A stretch of DNA of 64,000 bases from Bacteroidota bacterium (GTDB taxonomy: Bacteria > Bacteroidota > Bacteroidia > Cytophagales > Cyclobacteriaceae): assembly GCA_018267275.1 (NCBI GenBank), contig JAFDYV010000003.1, positions 310,001 to 374,000 of the forward strand, in the 5' to 3' direction. How positions within the stretch are numbered: position 1 is the stretch's first letter; the number at the start of each line of letters is the position of its first letter. The translations under genes were made by a program, and so were the position numbers. A model generated the notes under the pieces. That model did not search any database. It saw nothing but the letters and a program-made list of their open reading frames with translations, and was not told the DNA's origin. Of this stretch, positions 51,521 through 61,800 are shown piece by piece.

Positions 51521-53527
51521 ATGCTGAATACAAATCACCAACATACCTTCGATGAGCAGGGCAACATGACCTGTTGTTCATTGGAAGATAAAATTTATGC
51601 CAGGGCCAATCAGAAAGGCAACACGCACAGCGATGACGATGGCCATGACCATGCCCCAAAAGAGCAAAGCACTTTTCAACTGTTTATGCCTGCATTGGTC
51701 AGTTTGGCTTTGCTGCTTATCGCCATTGCCATTGATAATTATTGGCATCCTTCATTTTTTACAGGCTGGGTTAGATTGGCGTGGTATATGACCGCTTATT
51801 TGCCTGTTGGCTTCCCGGTGGTAAAAGAAGCCTTGAAAGCGATTAGGAAAAAAGAATTTTTCACTGAATTTTTATTGATGAGTATCGCCACTATCGGTGC
51901 ATTTTCCATTGGCGAATACCCCGAGGGTGTGGCCGTGATGTTGTTCTATGCCATCGGAGAAGTGTTCCAAACATTGGCTGTAAAAAGAGCCAAGGGAAAC
52001 ATTAAAGCCTTGCTCGACCAACGTCCTGATGAAGTGACTATAATAGAAAACAACAACGCACGAACGGTGAAAGCTGAATCGGTAACTATCGGAACTATCA
52101 TTCAGTTAAAACCAGGTGAAAAATTGGCATTGGATGGTGTGTTGCTTTCAGATGCAGCCTCTTTCAATACGGCCGCGCTCACAGGCGAAAGCAAACCCGA
52201 TACAAAACAAAAAGATGAGACCGTATTGGCGGGGATGATTAATCTCAACACTGTTTCGTTGGTGAAGGTGACAACCGCTTACACTGATAGCAAGCTTTCA
52301 AAAATTTTAGACTTGGTTCAAAATGCCACTGCGCAAAAAGCGAAAACAGAATTGTTCATTCGCACCTTTGCCAAGTATTATACGCCTATTGTAGTTCTGT
52401 TGGCTCTATTGATTTGTGTGTTGCCATACTTTCTCGTTGCCGATTATCAATTCCGCGATTGGCTCTATCGTTCATTGGTGTTCTTGGTCATTTCATGTCC
52501 GTGTGCATTGGTGATTTCGATACCGCTCGGCTACTTTGGCGGCATCGGTGCTTCTTCGCGCAACGGTATCTTATTCAAGGGCAGCAACTATTTGGATATT
52601 GTTGCTTCCATCAAAAACGTGGTGATGGACAAAACAGGCACACTTACCGAAGGCGTGTTTAAAGTACAGCAAGTGCAAATGCAATCAGGTTTTGATGAAA
52701 AGGAAATTCTTGAGTTGGTCAATGCGTTGGAGAGCAAAAGCACGCATCCCGTTGCCACTGCCATCCATCAATATGTGGGCGATGTAAATCCCAAAATTGA
52801 GTTAACGGGTGTAGAAGAAATAGCAGGGCATGGATTGAAAGCAACCGTCAACGGAAAAGAACTACTGGTAGGCAATTTCAAACTGATGAACAAGTTTGAC
52901 ATCAAGCACGATGTGGATGTGAGCAGCATTGTTTACACAGTAATCGCCATTGCCTTTGATAAAAAATTTGCAGGCTACATCACCATTGCCGACCAGATAA
53001 AAGAAGATGCCAAAACGGCCATCGAACAACTCCACCGCTTGGGCGTAAAGACAACCATGCTCAGTGGCGACAAAAGTTCGGTGGTAAATTTCGTTGCCAA
53101 AGAACTCAACATTGACAATGCCTTTGGCGACCTGCTGCCCGAAGACAAAGTGAACAAGGTGAAAGAATTAAAAGCCCGAGGCGAAAGCGTTGCCTTTGTG
53201 GGCGATGGTGTAAACGATGCGCCCGTAGTGGCGTTGAGCGATGCAGGCATAGCGATGGGCGGCCTCGGCAGCGATGCCACCATTGAAACAGCCGATATTG
53301 TAATTCAAGACGATAGGCCATCAAAGATTCCGATGGCCATCAACATAGGCAAAACAACCAAGCGCATTGTTTGGCAAAACATTACACTTGCCTTTGTAGT
53401 AAAAGCAGTTGTCTTAGTGTTGGGCGCTGGAGGTTTAGCTACCATGTGGGAAGCTGTATTCGCAGATGTGGGCGTGGCTTTGTTGGCAATATTGAATGCG
53501 GTGAGGATTCAGAGGATGAAATTTTGA
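51521..53527 (+). CDS. zntA: P1B-2 type Zn2+/Cd2+/Pb2+ ATPase (ZntA/CadA-like)
   Basis: A 668-residue ATPase. The N-terminus has a CC pair (MTCCSLED) and a His/Asp-rich stretch (THSDDDGHDHAP) instead of an HMA domain. Actuator TGES is at 221-224; CPC at 326-328 in VISCPCALVISIPLGYFGGIG places it in the P1B-2 group; phosphorylated Asp370 is in VVMDKTGTLTEG; hinge VGDGVNDAPVVA is intact. It exports Zn2+, Cd2+ or similar ions from the cytoplasm. It lies 106 bp after the ACP gene. Confidence 0.92.
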   Translation: MLNTNHQHTFDEQGNMTCCSLEDKIYARANQKGNTHSDDDGHDHAPKEQSTFQLFMPALVSLALLLIAIAIDNYWHPSFFTGWVRLAWYMTAYLPVGFPVVKEALKAIRKKEFFTEFLLMSIATIGAFSIGEYPEGVAVMLFYAIGEVFQTLAVKRAKGNIKALLDQRPDEVTIIENNNARTVKAESVTIGTIIQLKPGEKLALDGVLLSDAASFNTAALTGESKPDTKQKDETVLAGMINLNTVSLVKVTTAYTDSKLSKILDLVQNATAQKAKTELFIRTFAKYYTPIVVLLALLICVLPYFLVADYQFRDWLYRSLVFLVISCPCALVISIPLGYFGGIGASSRNGILFKGSNYLDIVASIKNVVMDKTGTLTEGVFKVQQVQMQSGFDEKEILELVNALESKSTHPVATAIHQYVGDVNPKIELTGVEEIAGHGLKATVNGKELLVGNFKLMNKFDIKHDVDVSSIVYTVIAIAFDKKFAGYITIADQIKEDAKTAIEQLHRLGVKTTMLSGDKSSVVNFVAKELNIDNAFGDLLPEDKVNKVKELKARGESVAFVGDGVNDAPVVALSDAGIAMGGLGSDATIETADIVIQDDRPSKIPMAINIGKTTKRIVWQNITLAFVVKAVVLVLGAGGLATMWEAVFADVGVALLAILNAVRIQRMKF

Positions 53528-53537
53528 AATCAAGCTC

Positions 53538-54074
53538 ATGAAATTAAGTATAAGCATTATGTCAAATCTTCGGTTGGGTATCTGCTTACTGATTCTAAGT
53601 TTTGGTTTCCTACCAAAGCAATCATTTGCAGGCCTTAAATGGATTGATGTGGGTATCAACGGACTTACCTGTTCATTATGCACACGAAGCGTGGACAGGA
53701 GCATAAGTCGATTGGAATTTGTTGACAGCATAACGATGAGTCTGGAAAACACAGAGGGAAGAATTTATGTGAAAGATGTTGCCGCTATTGATTTAAAAAG
53801 AATAACAAAAGCAATTACCGATGCTGGCTTTTCAACTCGGTTCGTGCGCCTACAATTTGATTTTAAAGATATACCAATCGACAAGGGCGGTTTTTTTGCC
53901 TTTAAGGGGCAGCGTTACCAATGGCTTCAATACAAGAGCAACCCACCGCCAAATGGCATTTCGCTAACATTGATCAACGAGGGGTTTCTTCCCAAAAAAG
54001 AAAGCAGTCAATGGAAAAAGAAATTGGGAATCACTTTTAATCACAGCATATTGTATTTGATACATGAAATGTAA
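53538..54074 (+). CDS. secreted HMA-like protein
   Basis: A 178-residue exported protein (hydrophobic signal LRLGICLLILSFGFLPKQSFA). The first half after the signal resembles an HMA domain with GLTCSLCTRSVDRSI (C-x2-C). The second half (about 95-178) is not recognised. It lies 10 bp after zntA and overlaps the next gene by 11 bp. It could bind the exported metal in the periplasm. Confidence 0.75.
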   Translation: MKLSISIMSNLRLGICLLILSFGFLPKQSFAGLKWIDVGINGLTCSLCTRSVDRSISRLEFVDSITMSLENTEGRIYVKDVAAIDLKRITKAITDAGFSTRFVRLQFDFKDIPIDKGGFFAFKGQRYQWLQYKSNPPPNGISLTLINEGFLPKKESSQWKKKLGITFNHSILYLIHEM

Positions 54075-55035
54075 GCCAGTTCTAATTTGTGTTTTTTTGT
54101 TACCAGCCTTAGAACCCTGTGTTTCACAAGAGCTATTTCCCTTGAATGAACCGGCCAGTTCGGTACCAAAAAATGTAGTTGGCCTCAGGGTGTTCAATCA
54201 AAATTATAAGGAAATGGATCTTACCCGATCTATGTACGCCATACGTGTAATGTACGGGGTTACATCAAAACTATCGGTACTAATGACTGGCTCATTATCG
54301 AATCACCATGACAGGAAATTGCCACCTGATTTGGTTAATCACAAGCATACAGGAAATCAAACCAACTATTATACGCAAAGCCCTAAGCGGGGTGTGGTCT
54401 ATCCGTATTTATTCAGCGGAGTTCACTTCTTTGCAAAATACCGCTTTGTGTCGATTGACAAAAAGAATGGTCACTTCAGGATAGCGGGTTATGGCGAATG
54501 GTCGAAACTGGCAGTAGCTCATGATGAAGCCGAGCCTAACTTAATGGATGATACCGGAGGATATGGATATGGAGTTATCACAACGTTGCTTAAAAACCGT
54601 TTTGCTGTATCGCTCACCAGTGGATTGATTAAGCCTGACTCATACTCCGAAACACAACCTGACATCACGGGCGGCCCTGATTTACCAACCACAATTTATT
54701 TCGGTGATGCCATCCGGTATGACCTGTCGTTTGGGTACCGCCTCGCGCCTAAACGCTATACTGACTATGACCAACCCAACTGGAATATCTATTTGGAATT
54801 TCGTGGTCGGAAATACGAGGCTGCAAAAGTTATTCAAAATGGCGTAGAGTTAGCTTCAAATTCTATTCCCTTAGCGGCTGGTTCCTACGTAGAAGTCCAC
54901 CCCGGCATTCAGCGCATTGTAAAATCTAATCTCAGAATTGACTTTTCGGTAGGTTTAAGTTTAGTTGGTAATTCGTATGTTCGATTCACACCGATATGGG
55001 AATTAGGTATTCAAAGATATTTTTATCGGAAGTGA
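54064..55035 (+). CDS. outer-membrane beta-barrel protein, unknown function
   Basis: A 323-residue protein with a signal (KPVLICVFLLPALEPCVSQ) and predicted amphipathic strands throughout (LTRSMYAIRVMYGVTSKLSVLMTGSLS; FWELGIQRYFYRK end). It looks like a transporter-type outer-membrane barrel. It starts inside the preceding gene, so it is co-translated. Its partner or substrate is unknown, although the context is metal export. Confidence 0.7.
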   Translation: MKCKPVLICVFLLPALEPCVSQELFPLNEPASSVPKNVVGLRVFNQNYKEMDLTRSMYAIRVMYGVTSKLSVLMTGSLSNHHDRKLPPDLVNHKHTGNQTNYYTQSPKRGVVYPYLFSGVHFFAKYRFVSIDKKNGHFRIAGYGEWSKLAVAHDEAEPNLMDDTGGYGYGVITTLLKNRFAVSLTSGLIKPDSYSETQPDITGGPDLPTTIYFGDAIRYDLSFGYRLAPKRYTDYDQPNWNIYLEFRGRKYEAAKVIQNGVELASNSIPLAAGSYVEVHPGIQRIVKSNLRIDFSVGLSLVGNSYVRFTPIWELGIQRYFYRK

Positions 55036-55053
55036 ACTATTAGTCTGTATAAA

Positions 55054-55521
55054 ATGACCTATCGAGAACCTAAACCCAAAAATGCCGTTCATCAACCAGT
55101 GAACAAGTTAATTTGTCATTTCCTTATCGGGTTTTATTCACTCGGCACGTTGCTTTTGCCTTTAGGGGATTTTTCTTTCTTGACCGAAATTCCGCAGATG
55201 TATCGAAATTGCCAATCTACCGAGCACACGGATATGAATGCGTTTGACTTCATCACCGACCACCTTGTAAACATTGACGGCCTATTTGACAAACATCAGA
55301 ACGGGGATGACCAACGGCCACATAAAAGCCACCCCGTTCAACATCGCTCTGTTTCATTTTTCTCATTTTCCACTTGCCTTACATATTCAATAGCCAAACC
55401 CTACATAACCGAAATCAAAGAGTCGGTAAGTGGGGTTAGTTTTATTAGAGATGGCTATCTATCCGAAGTTTTTAAACCACCATCACCTATCAGTTCAGCT
55501 TACAGCCTTCCATCCATGTAG
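55054..55521 (+). CDS. small His-rich membrane/exported protein
   Basis: A 155-residue protein with one hydrophobic segment (ICHFLIGFYSLGTLLLPLG) and a His/Asp-rich segment (HTDMNAFDFITDHLV; DKHQNGDDQRPHKSHPVQHRS). It ends with FKPPSPI, similar in style to the IWQPPKI end of the protein at 44637. Function not known; metal binding is plausible. It lies 18 bp after the outer-membrane gene. Confidence 0.6.
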   Translation: MTYREPKPKNAVHQPVNKLICHFLIGFYSLGTLLLPLGDFSFLTEIPQMYRNCQSTEHTDMNAFDFITDHLVNIDGLFDKHQNGDDQRPHKSHPVQHRSVSFFSFSTCLTYSIAKPYITEIKESVSGVSFIRDGYLSEVFKPPSPISSAYSLPSM

Positions 55522-55563
55522 GCGTCAATTTCTTTTTTCAACTATTTTAAAATTATAATCACA

Positions 55564-55983
55564 ATGAAAAAAATATTTTCTATTGTGGTGGCTGCTTTGG
55601 TGGCCATCACAGGCTTTGCTCAGTCTAAAGCACCGCAGTCTGTTACAGATGCGTTTCATGCCAAATTTCCAGATGCACTAAACGTTAAGTGGGACAAAGA
55701 GGGTAAGCATGAATACGAAGCGGGGTTTGATTGGAACGGCAAAAAGTGTTCGGCCAATTTCGCAGATACAGGCGAATGGCTCGAAACCGAGAGCCCTTTA
55801 TCGTTTACTGATTTGCCCGAACGGGTCAGGGAGGTTTTTAACTCAACTCATAAAAAGGTTGCCATCGTAGCGGTGGCCAAGATTGACACTTCTAAAGGCG
55901 CAGTCAAATATGAGATTGAATTTAAAAACGGAATCAAGACGGATGAAGTTTTTTACTCAGCCAACGGCACAGAAGTAAAATAG
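55564..55983 (+). CDS. PepSY-like periplasmic protein
   Basis: A 139-residue secreted protein with a signal (KKIFSIVVAALVAITGFAQS) and two PepSY-like half-domains (VTDAFHAKFPDALNVKWDKEGKHEYEAGFDWNGKKCSANFADTGEWLETE; then KVAIVAVAKIDTSKGAVKYEIEFKNGIK). Such proteins may bind peptides or metals outside the cell. It is the last gene of the operon; a terminator follows. Confidence 0.8.
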   Translation: MKKIFSIVVAALVAITGFAQSKAPQSVTDAFHAKFPDALNVKWDKEGKHEYEAGFDWNGKKCSANFADTGEWLETESPLSFTDLPERVREVFNSTHKKVAIVAVAKIDTSKGAVKYEIEFKNGIKTDEVFYSANGTEVK

Positions 55984-55994
55984 TCATGTAGTCA

Positions 55995-56030
55995 AGCGGA
56001 AGGAACTGAGTTCCTTCCGCTATTTCATTT
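55995..56030 (+). terminator. rho-independent terminator of the metal operon
   Basis: An 11-bp perfect stem AGCGGAAGGAA (55995-56005) / TTCCTTCCGCT (56011-56021) with loop CTGAG is followed by ATTTCATTTTATT. It closes the unit that begins near 44,637. Confidence 0.88.
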
Positions 56031-56046
56031 TATTTACACGAATAAT

Positions 56047-57078
56047 ATGTCCACACTATTTTTAATATTTATTTGTAGCTACATAGCCTTTTCATTAAGT
56101 ACGATTTGTGGTGGCGGTGCCGGGCTTATTCTGATGCCTATCCTAGGCAATCTTTTACCCATCAATCAAGTCCCATCGGCTTTATCCATTGGTACTTTTA
56201 CGAGTTCATCATCACGGTTTGTAGCATTCTACAAAAACATCGATTGGTCAATTGTCAAATACTTTGTTCCCGCTGCTTTGCCCGCTGTGTGGCTGGGTGC
56301 ATGGTTGTTGCGGTTTATCAATCCAATCTACTTAGAGATTGCAATGGGTGTTTTTTTAGTTGCTAACCTTCCTTTTGCATTAAGAAAAAGCAATATTGAC
56401 CAAGAGGGCAAGAAGTTATCTCATTCTCAATTTATTCTCATTGGCTTTTTTGCTGGGTTCCTATCTGGGATTACGGGTGTTGTAGGCTTACTTTTTAATA
56501 GCTTCTACTTACGGCATGGTTTGACCAAAGAAGAAATTGTGGCTACACGGGCGGCAAATGAAGTGACCCTGCATCTGATTAAAATTGTTCTTTATGCACT
56601 CTTCGGTTTGATAAACGCTAATGTCATTACAATCGGCTTAGTGGTTGCAACATCGGCCATCTTATCAACCGTTTCAATGAGATGGATATTACCTAAGCTA
56701 AGCGAGTTCGTTTTCAAAAAAATTGGATATTGGGCAATGGTTGTTTCGGGTGTGGTTATGCTCGCCCAATCGGGCAATAGCTTGTTGGATGCAAATAAGG
56801 GTTCAATAACGTATGGCTTTTTATCAAAAGGCGTAGAGTCAAAACTGCAATGGCAAAACGCCAACTATGCACTTGAATTTACGTATGATGAAGGCTTTGA
56901 ATTTGAACAAGTAATTCCGTTTTCTGAACTGACCCATCAACAGCAGCAAATGGTAATCGCAGGGCAGGGCGATGCAGATAAAATCATTATCGAAACTGTT
57001 TACACTTTTGATGAAAACTACTACGAAGCCTACTATTTTAAAGGAGACAATCTATTAAGGAAGATTGAGTTTAAATAG
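56047..57078 (+). CDS. TauE/SafE family exporter with C-terminal extension
   Basis: A 343-residue membrane protein with about eight transmembrane segments (residues 1-245, including FICSYIAFSLSTICGGGAGLIL and the internal repeat ILIGFFAGFLSGITGVVGLLF), typical of TauE/SafE (sulphonate/sulphite or related anions). A soluble C-terminal tail of about 95 residues (SYGFLSKGVESKLQWQNANYALEFTYDEGF) is not part of the family. The link to metals is unknown. It starts 64 bp after the terminator. Confidence 0.82.
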   Translation: MSTLFLIFICSYIAFSLSTICGGGAGLILMPILGNLLPINQVPSALSIGTFTSSSSRFVAFYKNIDWSIVKYFVPAALPAVWLGAWLLRFINPIYLEIAMGVFLVANLPFALRKSNIDQEGKKLSHSQFILIGFFAGFLSGITGVVGLLFNSFYLRHGLTKEEIVATRAANEVTLHLIKIVLYALFGLINANVITIGLVVATSAILSTVSMRWILPKLSEFVFKKIGYWAMVVSGVVMLAQSGNSLLDANKGSITYGFLSKGVESKLQWQNANYALEFTYDEGFEFEQVIPFSELTHQQQQMVIAGQGDADKIIIETVYTFDENYYEAYYFKGDNLLRKIEFK

Positions 57079-57307
57079 ACGAGACAAAAAAGAAGAGCTT
57101 TTGAAAGTTTAGTTGGAGATATTGTATTCATGGGTTACGGTTGATACCGCTGCACCTTGTTAGTAATCCGCTGAATTGAAATCCTTTACAACTTTGTGTA
57201 TATTTAATCAAACGTAATCTGATTTCATGACTTTAATCATGTTTTGATAAAACGACTGTCATAATTTGTTTTGGTTTAGCATCGTTCTTTTGTTCTAAGA
57301 ATTGGAA

Positions 57308-57829
57308 ATGATAAGCCTCAAAACCATACGGAAGTTTAGGTGTTCCTTGGCAGGAATTGTCATCTTGTCCATGGTATCGGTTTTGAGTTGTGACTTTCTC
57401 TGCGATGTGGGGTTAATTTCTATTCAAACGGCTCTGCCTTCACGCATATCAAAATCCACAGCCCATAGTCATTCTGATAAAAAACATACCAATCATCATC
57501 ATCAGAATAAGGCCGAGAGCCACCCATCACACGATCACGGTACCGGCAAGCATGAACACAATGCAACCGACAAAGACGGAGGCTGCTGTGATGATCTGAC
57601 TCGGGCGTTCTATTCTACTCTAGCCAATGCTCCTTCTACATTAAATAATTTGGGTCACTCATTGGAATTGCGGCTCATCAAGATATTCATGCTGCCATGT
57701 GTTTTGAATGAGAACTTACTTGATAACCTTACAATACTTTCTCCGAACAATAATCATGCAAATGGCCCTCTTGGACTTTTGCACACCGGCCAACGTATTT
57801 GTATTCTTTTCTGCACTTTCCTTATTTAA
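57308..57829 (+). CDS. small His-rich protein upstream of the second efflux set
   Basis: A 173-residue protein from the ATG at 57308 (TTG at 57302 would add two residues). A hydrophobic segment at about 12-32 (SLAGIVILSMVSVLSCDFLCD) is followed by a His-rich region (HSHSDKKHTNHHHQNK; HPSHDHGTGKHEHN), then GGCCDDLT. The C-terminus is hydrophobic. Metal binding in the periplasm or membrane is likely, but function is unproven. A CATGA/TCATG inverted repeat lies in its upstream gap (57226-57241). Confidence 0.6.
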   Translation: MISLKTIRKFRCSLAGIVILSMVSVLSCDFLCDVGLISIQTALPSRISKSTAHSHSDKKHTNHHHQNKAESHPSHDHGTGKHEHNATDKDGGCCDDLTRAFYSTLANAPSTLNNLGHSLELRLIKIFMLPCVLNENLLDNLTILSPNNNHANGPLGLLHTGQRICILFCTFLI

Positions 57830-57966
57830 GTCATTCGACTCATTGCCTCTACTTGCTACGAGTTAATAGCAAGCATTGCATGTTTGTTTCCTATTCTCAA
57901 GTTCTGAGAGGATAACAAAAATTTCCGTTCATTTTTTTAGTACCTAAAACCCATCGGGGTTGCATT

Positions 57967-58749
57967 ATGAAAATATTCAAGTTGCATATTAAAAACATGC
58001 TTTGCGATCGCTGCATTTATGTAGTGCGGCAGATTTTAAATCAGTTCAATGTCTTACGGGTAAAAATCGAACTCGGCCAAGTTTCATTCTTATCAGCAAA
58101 CGAGCATATCCTCCCGTTGCTGGAAAAAAGACTTAACGAATTCAACCTGCAAATTATTCATTCAAAGGATGAACAGATTATTGAATCCATCAAACTGGAG
58201 GTAAAGCGATACCTCGATGAGATCGAACAGCATGACAAGGCTGGCAAGTTTTCAGACTTTGTGGAGAAGCGATTGTCGAAGAATTACTATAACCTGAGCA
58301 AACTATTCAGTCGTACAGAAAAAATTACAATTGAGGCCTATTTGATTAGACAACGAATTGAACGGGTGAAGAGACTGCTCCGGGAAGACCAACTCACACT
58401 AAATGAAATAGCAGATCGTATGCACTACACCAACGTACAGCATCTTTCATCGCAATTTAGGAAGGTCACAGGTTTTTCGGTACGCGAGTATAAAAAGCTG
58501 CAACGCACGGAACACTCTCACAAATCACTGATGGAGGTCCTTGCTGAAATTCACACCAAGGGATTTGTCAATGCCTTTGACATACACAAGAATAAAATAA
58601 TTGTAGCAGGCAATTCAAAGAGCGTGAAGGATGTGACGATAAAAGAAGTTTATCGCTTTGACGAAACACCAAATTCGCTGGGAGACAATGCCCTTTACAC
58701 CATTGAGGATGACCGGGGTAATAAGGGCTATTTGATTTGTAAACCATAA
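57967..58749 (+). CDS. HMA-AraC fusion transcriptional regulator (long form)
   Basis: A 260-residue regulator. The N-terminal domain has MLCDRC (Cys13, Cys16) and HMA-like layout; an AraC-type HTH follows (about 115-190; AYLIRQRIERVKRLLREDQLTLNEIADRMHYTNVQHLSSQFRKVTGFSV). A C-terminal domain of about 60 residues (SLMEVLAEIHTKGFVNAFDI, then KEVYRFDETPNSLGDNALYTI) resembles a small stand-alone Bacteroidota protein family. It is adjacent to cusA and is probably its regulator. It is a distant paralogue of 33530. Confidence 0.85.
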   Translation: MKIFKLHIKNMLCDRCIYVVRQILNQFNVLRVKIELGQVSFLSANEHILPLLEKRLNEFNLQIIHSKDEQIIESIKLEVKRYLDEIEQHDKAGKFSDFVEKRLSKNYYNLSKLFSRTEKITIEAYLIRQRIERVKRLLREDQLTLNEIADRMHYTNVQHLSSQFRKVTGFSVREYKKLQRTEHSHKSLMEVLAEIHTKGFVNAFDIHKNKIIVAGNSKSVKDVTIKEVYRFDETPNSLGDNALYTIEDDRGNKGYLICKP

Positions 58750-58762
58750 CGGAAAGCATCAG

Positions 58763-58803
58763 GTGGCAATTAAGTATAAATAATAGTCAGAATAATTTGC
58801 CAC
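58763..58803. promoter_or_regulatory. inverted repeat upstream of the second efflux operon
   Basis: GTGGCAA (58763-58769) and TTGCCAC (58797-58803) are a 7-bp inverted repeat with a 27-base A+T-rich spacer, between the HMA-AraC stop and the cusA start. It is a candidate binding site for that regulator. Confidence 0.45.
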
Positions 58804-58843
58804 AAGACACGAGGACAAAACGATTTTTAACGTACAGCAATTT

Positions 58844-61800
58844 ATGGTAGAAAAAATAATCAGTTGGGCCATTCACAATCGATTCATGGTGTTGATCGGC
58901 ATCGTGATGATTACGATTGGAGGTATTTATTCTATCCGGGAAACGCCTGTTGATGCAATTCCCGATCTGTCCGAAAACCAGGTGATCGTATTCACGGAGT
59001 GGATGGGACGCAATCCGCAGATCATGGAAGATCAGATCACGTATCCGCTTGTAACAAACCTTCAGGGTATTCCCAAAATAAAAACCATTCGTGCCGCATC
59101 GATGTTCGGCATGAGTTTTATCTTCGTCATCTTCGAAGATGATGCAGAGATTTATTGGGCGCGCACGCGGGTCTTGGAGCGCCTTAACTACGCACAAAAA
59201 TTTCTTCCTCCCGGCATTTCACCCACACTCGGACCCGATGGAACAGGTATTGGTCATGTGTTCTGGTATACGTTAAAGGGTGATGGATATAACTTAGGCG
59301 AGTTGCGCGCCTTGCAGGACTGGTATGTAAAATTCGCCCTCCAGAATGTAAAAGGTGTAAGCGAGGTTGCTTCCTATGGTGGATTTCAAAAGCAATATCA
59401 GGTAGCCATTGATCCGCATAAGCTCATCTATTATGGAGTACCCTTGATGGACGTAGCGAAAGCGGTTGTTAATAATAACAGGGATGTCGGTGGCAGTCTC
59501 TTTGAGATGAACGACATGGGTTACATGATCCGCGGGCTTGGATACATCAAGACACCGGAAGATATCGAGAATATTTCTGTAGGAACTTATCGCTCTATCC
59601 CCATACGACTGAAAGATGTTGCCCACATCCAAATGGGTGGTGAGTTAAGATTGGGAATCATCGAAGAAAACGGAGAAGGTGAAGCGGTTGGTGGTATTGT
59701 AGTGATGCGTTATGGTGAGAATGCCAAAGACGTTATTGAGCGCGTGAAGGTGAGGATAGAGGAATTTAAAAAGGGCCTTCCAGAAGGTGTTGAATTTCAT
59801 ATTGCTTATGACCGTAGCGGACTTATCGATGATTCCATTAACACATTGTCCGAAGCGTTGTGGCAGGAAATACTGATCGTATCCGTAGTGGTTGTACTCT
59901 TCCTCTTCCACGTTCGCAGCGGCCTTGTGGCCATTGCTTCTATTTTACTTTCCGTGCTGATAGGTTTTATCCTAATGAAGGTTTTTGGAGTGACATCTAA
60001 CATCATGTCGCTGGGGGGAATTGCCCTAGCGATAGGCGATGTCGTTGATCCCGGAATTGTAATGGCAGAAAATGCTTACCGGTCGTTGACTAACCGGGTA
60101 CTACAGAAAAATGCTAGCGATGAAAACAACTGAAAAACAACGTATAGGGCACACCAAAGAAATTTCTGATGAGGAACGTGTGACCATTATAGAAGAATCA
60201 TCTAAAACAGTTGGGCGATCTATCTTCTTCTCCGTGATCATTATGATCGTCTCCTTTGCTCCGGTTCTTTTTCTTACGGGTCAGGAAAGCAAATTATTTT
60301 CTCCGTTAGTATTAACGAAAACATTTTCGCTACTGGGTGCCGCCTTGTTGGCCATAACCGTATCGCCCATGCTGGCGAGGATATTTGTAAAAGGACGGTT
60401 GGTGCCGGAGAGCCGTAATCCGGTATCGAACTTCTTTGTTAGAATTTATACACCGGTTATACGCCTTTGCCAGCGATTTAAATATGTAACTCTTGCAATC
60501 TGTTTTGTATTAGTTGCGGGTAGTACACCTTTTGTACTCAATCTTGGCACCGAGTTCATGCCTCCATTGGATGAAGGTTCCCTATTGATGATGCCTGTCA
60601 CCTTGCCCGATGTTTCCAATGCGGAGGCAAAGCGTATAATACAAATACAGGATCGCATATTAAAAAGTATTCCTGAAGTAGAAAATGTACTGGGCAAGGC
60701 AGGACGTGCTTATACGGCTACGGACAACTCTCCGATGGCGATGATTGAAACCATTGTGGTGCTCAAACCAAAATCAAAATGGAGAGAAGGGATGACGAAA
60801 GAAAAACTCATCGCTGAGATGAACGAGCGCGTTCGTATTCCCGGGGTGGTGGTGGGATGGACACAGCCAATCATAAACCGGATCAACATGCTTTCTACTG
60901 GCATCCGCACCGATGTTGGAGTGAAAGTATTCGGCTCAAATCTCGACTCGCTATTCATCCTTACGGCCGAAATTGAAAAAGCACTAAGAGGTATTAACGG
61001 ATTAACCGACCTCTATCTGGAGCAACTCACCGGTGGGAAATACCTCAATATAAAAATCAACCGCGAAGCAATTGCCCGCTATGCACTCAGCGTAGAAGAT
61101 GTGAACATGGTCATTGAAACGGCTTTGGGTGGTATGATTTTGACAAACACGGTTGAAGGACGTGAGCGTTTCACAATTACAGTCAGACTCGCACAAGATT
61201 ACCGAAATGATCTTGATGAGATTAAGCGCGTGCCTGTACAAACATCTTCGTTTGGTGTTGTTCCCCTGTCTGCACTGGCAGACATTACGGTAGTAGAAGG
61301 ACCACCCATGATCAATTCGGAAAACACGAGACTTCGCGGAACAGTGTTGTTCAACGTGCGAGGCCGAGATATGGGAAGTGTTGTAAATGAAGCGAAAGCA
61401 AAAATCGATGAGCAATTTAAAAAACTCCCAAAGGGCTACTACATCCAGTGGAGCGGTCAATACGAAAACCAGGTACGTGCTGAAAAACGATTAATGATCA
61501 TCATTCCTATTACCCTGCTGGTTATCGGTATCATCCTTTACATCACATTCCACACTTTTCGAGAAGTAATTATTGTATTTGTTGGCATACCTGTGGCCTT
61601 GGTGGGAGGAGTTTACTCTTTGTACTTCTATAACGTAAACTTTTCTGTAGCCGTAGCGGTAGGATTTATCGCCTTATTCGGAGTAGCTGTAGAGACAGGT
61701 GTTTTGATGATTGCTTACATGAATGATTCTATCAAACGATTGGTGGGTAGCAAGAAAGAAACAAACCAGTCCATTGAAAAAGCAGACTTGCACAATGCCA

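Noticed and set aside
60090..60133. Programmed frameshifting in the second CusA gene
   Set aside because: The join needs a +1 shift (or -2), and the sequence around the A5 run is not a classical slippery heptamer; mutation or sequencing error is simpler.
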